NCBI GenBank assembly: GCA_030147455.1
Contig: JASKZU010000031.1
Location: 1 to 7,390, forward strand
Source: Planococcus sp. (in: firmicutes)
GTDB lineage: Bacteria > Bacillota > Bacilli > Bacillales_A > Planococcaceae
Direction of reading: 5' to 3'
Length of the DNA stretch: 7,390 bases
Of the stretch, positions 6,215 through 7,390 are shown in pieces. The position numbers and the translations under genes were made by a program. The stretch's first letter is position 1; each line of letters begins with the position of its first letter. The notes beneath the pieces are model-generated. The model had not been told where the DNA came from. It saw nothing but the letters and a program-made list of their open reading frames with translations, and did not search any database.

Positions 6215-6973
6215 CTTATCAGGGAAAAACTCTGGCGTCCGCTCCAGCTGTTCGAGAAACGAACGGGATTTTAGCCGGATGCCCGCTTGTTCTTCGTAAA
6301 TGGTCCGGACAATTTGTTTGAGCAGCGTTTTCGATTCTTTTTTCAGCGTCAGCGCTCCAACGCGTTCAATCGGCACAAAATAAAAGGTGCGGATTAATTT
6401 TACAAGCGCGGGGCTGAGACGGATGATATAGCGGTCGATATGAAAGCAGCGATGGCATAAAAAGCCAAGTTCCTGAAAGGAAAAAGCAAATTCTCCTTCA
6501 GTCGCACCGCAATTGGCACATTCATGCAATGTCGGGGTAAGACCGGCAACACGAAGCATCTTCCATTCGACAAACAGTGTAATCGCTTCCGGATCGTATT
6601 CTTCTTCAATCGCATGAAGCGATTGAAACAGCATATCGTAGATCGCCGGCTGCGGCTCATCCTGCTCAGTCAAACGGTCGATCAGTTCCGTAATATAGCT
6701 TGCATATGCAGTTGCCATGATGTCCTCTCGAATATGGCGCAGCGATTCGAGCTGGTCGCCTGCTTGCAGCGTGCCCATGCCGCGGCCTTTGTAAATTGAA
6801 AAAACCCCATGTGTAAAAGGTTGCGTGATGGCAGCCAAACGGCTTGCGGGCTTTTTGGCGCCGCGCGCCATACACGTAATTTTCCCCGCTTCTTTTGTGA
6901 ACAGCGTGACAATCTTATTCGTTTCCCCGTAGGGACGAGTACGGATCACAATGCCTTCGAGCTGGTTCTGCAT
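6188..6973 (-). CDS. recO: DNA repair protein RecO
   Basis: RecO acts with RecR (and RecF) to load RecA onto single-stranded DNA covered by SSB and can anneal complementary strands. The protein has 261 residues, typical of Bacillales. The N-terminal OB-fold domain (about 1-80) starts with the family motif GIVIRTRPYGETNKIVTLFT and continues with KITCMARGAKKPASR. The helical C-terminal domain holds a four-cysteine zinc site, C152/C155 and C173/C176 (CANC ... CHRC). ATG at 6973 is preceded by AAGGAG (6982-6987) at 8 bases, and that site overlaps the era stop codon, so era and recO are translationally close partners in one operon. The small gene yqzL found between era and recO in B. subtilis is absent. 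The last codons (DIPEGD and stop) are written in the stem and loop of the terminator. Confidence 0.97.
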   Translation of the reverse strand: MQNQLEGIVIRTRPYGETNKIVTLFTKEAGKITCMARGAKKPASRLAAITQPFTHGVFSIYKGRGMGTLQAGDQLESLRHIREDIMATAYASYITELIDRLTEQDEPQPAIYDMLFQSLHAIEEEYDPEAITLFVEWKMLRVAGLTPTLHECANCGATEGEFAFSFQELGFLCHRCFHIDRYIIRLSPALVKLIRTFYFVPIERVGALTLKKESKTLLKQIVRTIYEEQAGIRLKSRSFLEQLERTPEFFPDKKKDIPEGD

Positions 6974-6985
6974 GGGCGGCGCTCC

Positions 6986-7390
6986 TTAGTATTCGTCGTC
7001 TCTGAAACCGAAATCGCGGAGATGCATGGATTTATTGCGCCAATCTTTTTGGACTTTTACCCAAAGCTCTAAATACACTTTTGTGCCAAGCAGATTTTCA
7101 ATGTCTTTACGGGCACGCGTCCCGATTTCTTTCAGCAAAGCACCTTTTTTGCCGATAACAATGCCTTTTTGTGAATCGCGCTCGACCATGATGGTCGCTT
7201 GCACACGGATCATATTTTCGCTTTCTTCATCCGGCGCAATTTTATCGATGACCACGGCGATCGAATGCGGAATTTCCTCGCGTGTCAGATGAAGGGCTTT
7301 TTCACGAATCAGTTCTGAGATAATAAAGCGTTCGGGATGGTCGGTAACTTGGTCGGCCGGGTAGTATTGAGGGCCTTCAGGCAGACGTTC
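6986..7390 (-). CDS. era: GTPase Era, C-terminal part (5' end beyond the window)
   Basis: Era is an essential Ras-like GTPase that binds the 3' end of 16S rRNA and helps 30S subunit maturation. The frame is open from the right edge to TAA at 6988-6986, giving the last 134 residues of about 300. The G domain is outside. Visible are the linker to the KH domain, GPQYYPADQVTDHPERF, the helix ISELIREKALHLTREEIPHS, and the KH domain with its RNA-binding loop GKKG (in KGIVIGKKGALLKEIG). The end RDFGFRDDEY is typical of Bacillales Era. A GTG at 7255 lies inside the conserved KH domain and is not the start. Confidence 0.97.
   Translation of the reverse strand, partial: ERLPEGPQYYPADQVTDHPERFIISELIREKALHLTREEIPHSIAVVIDKIAPDEESENMIRVQATIMVERDSQKGIVIGKKGALLKEIGTRARKDIENLLGTKVYLELWVKVQKDWRNKSMHLRDFGFRDDEY

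Noticed and set aside
6986..7255. Short 89-codon gene starting at GTG 7255
   Set aside because: The frame continues unbroken to the window edge with conserved Era sequence, so this is only the 3' part of era.
1..7390. Mobile element, CRISPR array, defence system or other undescribed gene cluster
   Set aside because: Every gene is a recognisable core gene with tight spacing; no direct repeat arrays, transposase, integrase or foreign-looking frames were seen on either strand.

Overview
The window is a stretch of conserved Firmicutes (Bacillales) housekeeping chromosome. The protein sequences are very close to Bacillus and Staphylococcus counterparts. A single-chain glycyl-tRNA synthetase, the gene order and the base composition suggest the Planococcaceae (Planococcus, Planomicrobium or Sporosarcina type). 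The genus is an inference.

Left part, all minus strand: the primary sigma factor gene sigA/rpoD (its 3' end lies beyond the left edge) follows DNA primase dnaG at a 34-base gap, forming the dnaG-sigA pair that links replication and transcription initiation. Upstream of dnaG is a 225-base AT-rich leader with a candidate promoter, an inverted repeat and the terminator of the preceding operon. That operon is ccpN-yqfL: a CBS-domain repressor of gluconeogenic genes, and the regulatory kinase/phosphorylase family that in Bacillus works with it.

Centre: the ccpN-glyS intergenic region (4478-4786, about 309 bases) is the richest regulatory part. It holds two divergent promoters whose -35 boxes overlap, two matches to the CcpN operator consensus, and a complete glycine T-box riboswitch. 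The riboswitch has a GGC specifier, a UGGA acceptor-binding bulge, and mutually exclusive antiterminator and terminator helices. The T-box controls glyS, the only plus-strand gene here. GlyS charges tRNA-Gly and its product feeds back on its own leader.

Right part: glyS converges on recO (recombination mediator), which lies on the minus strand behind era (GTPase for 30S assembly, 5' end beyond the right edge). A bidirectional terminator lies between glyS and recO, and the recO stop codon sits inside its loop.

No mobile element, CRISPR array, tRNA, rRNA or evidently foreign gene was seen. The window is ordinary core genome. The points worth a second look are the possible CcpN autoregulation or glyS cross-control, the flipped glyS module, and the compact recO/terminator overlap.
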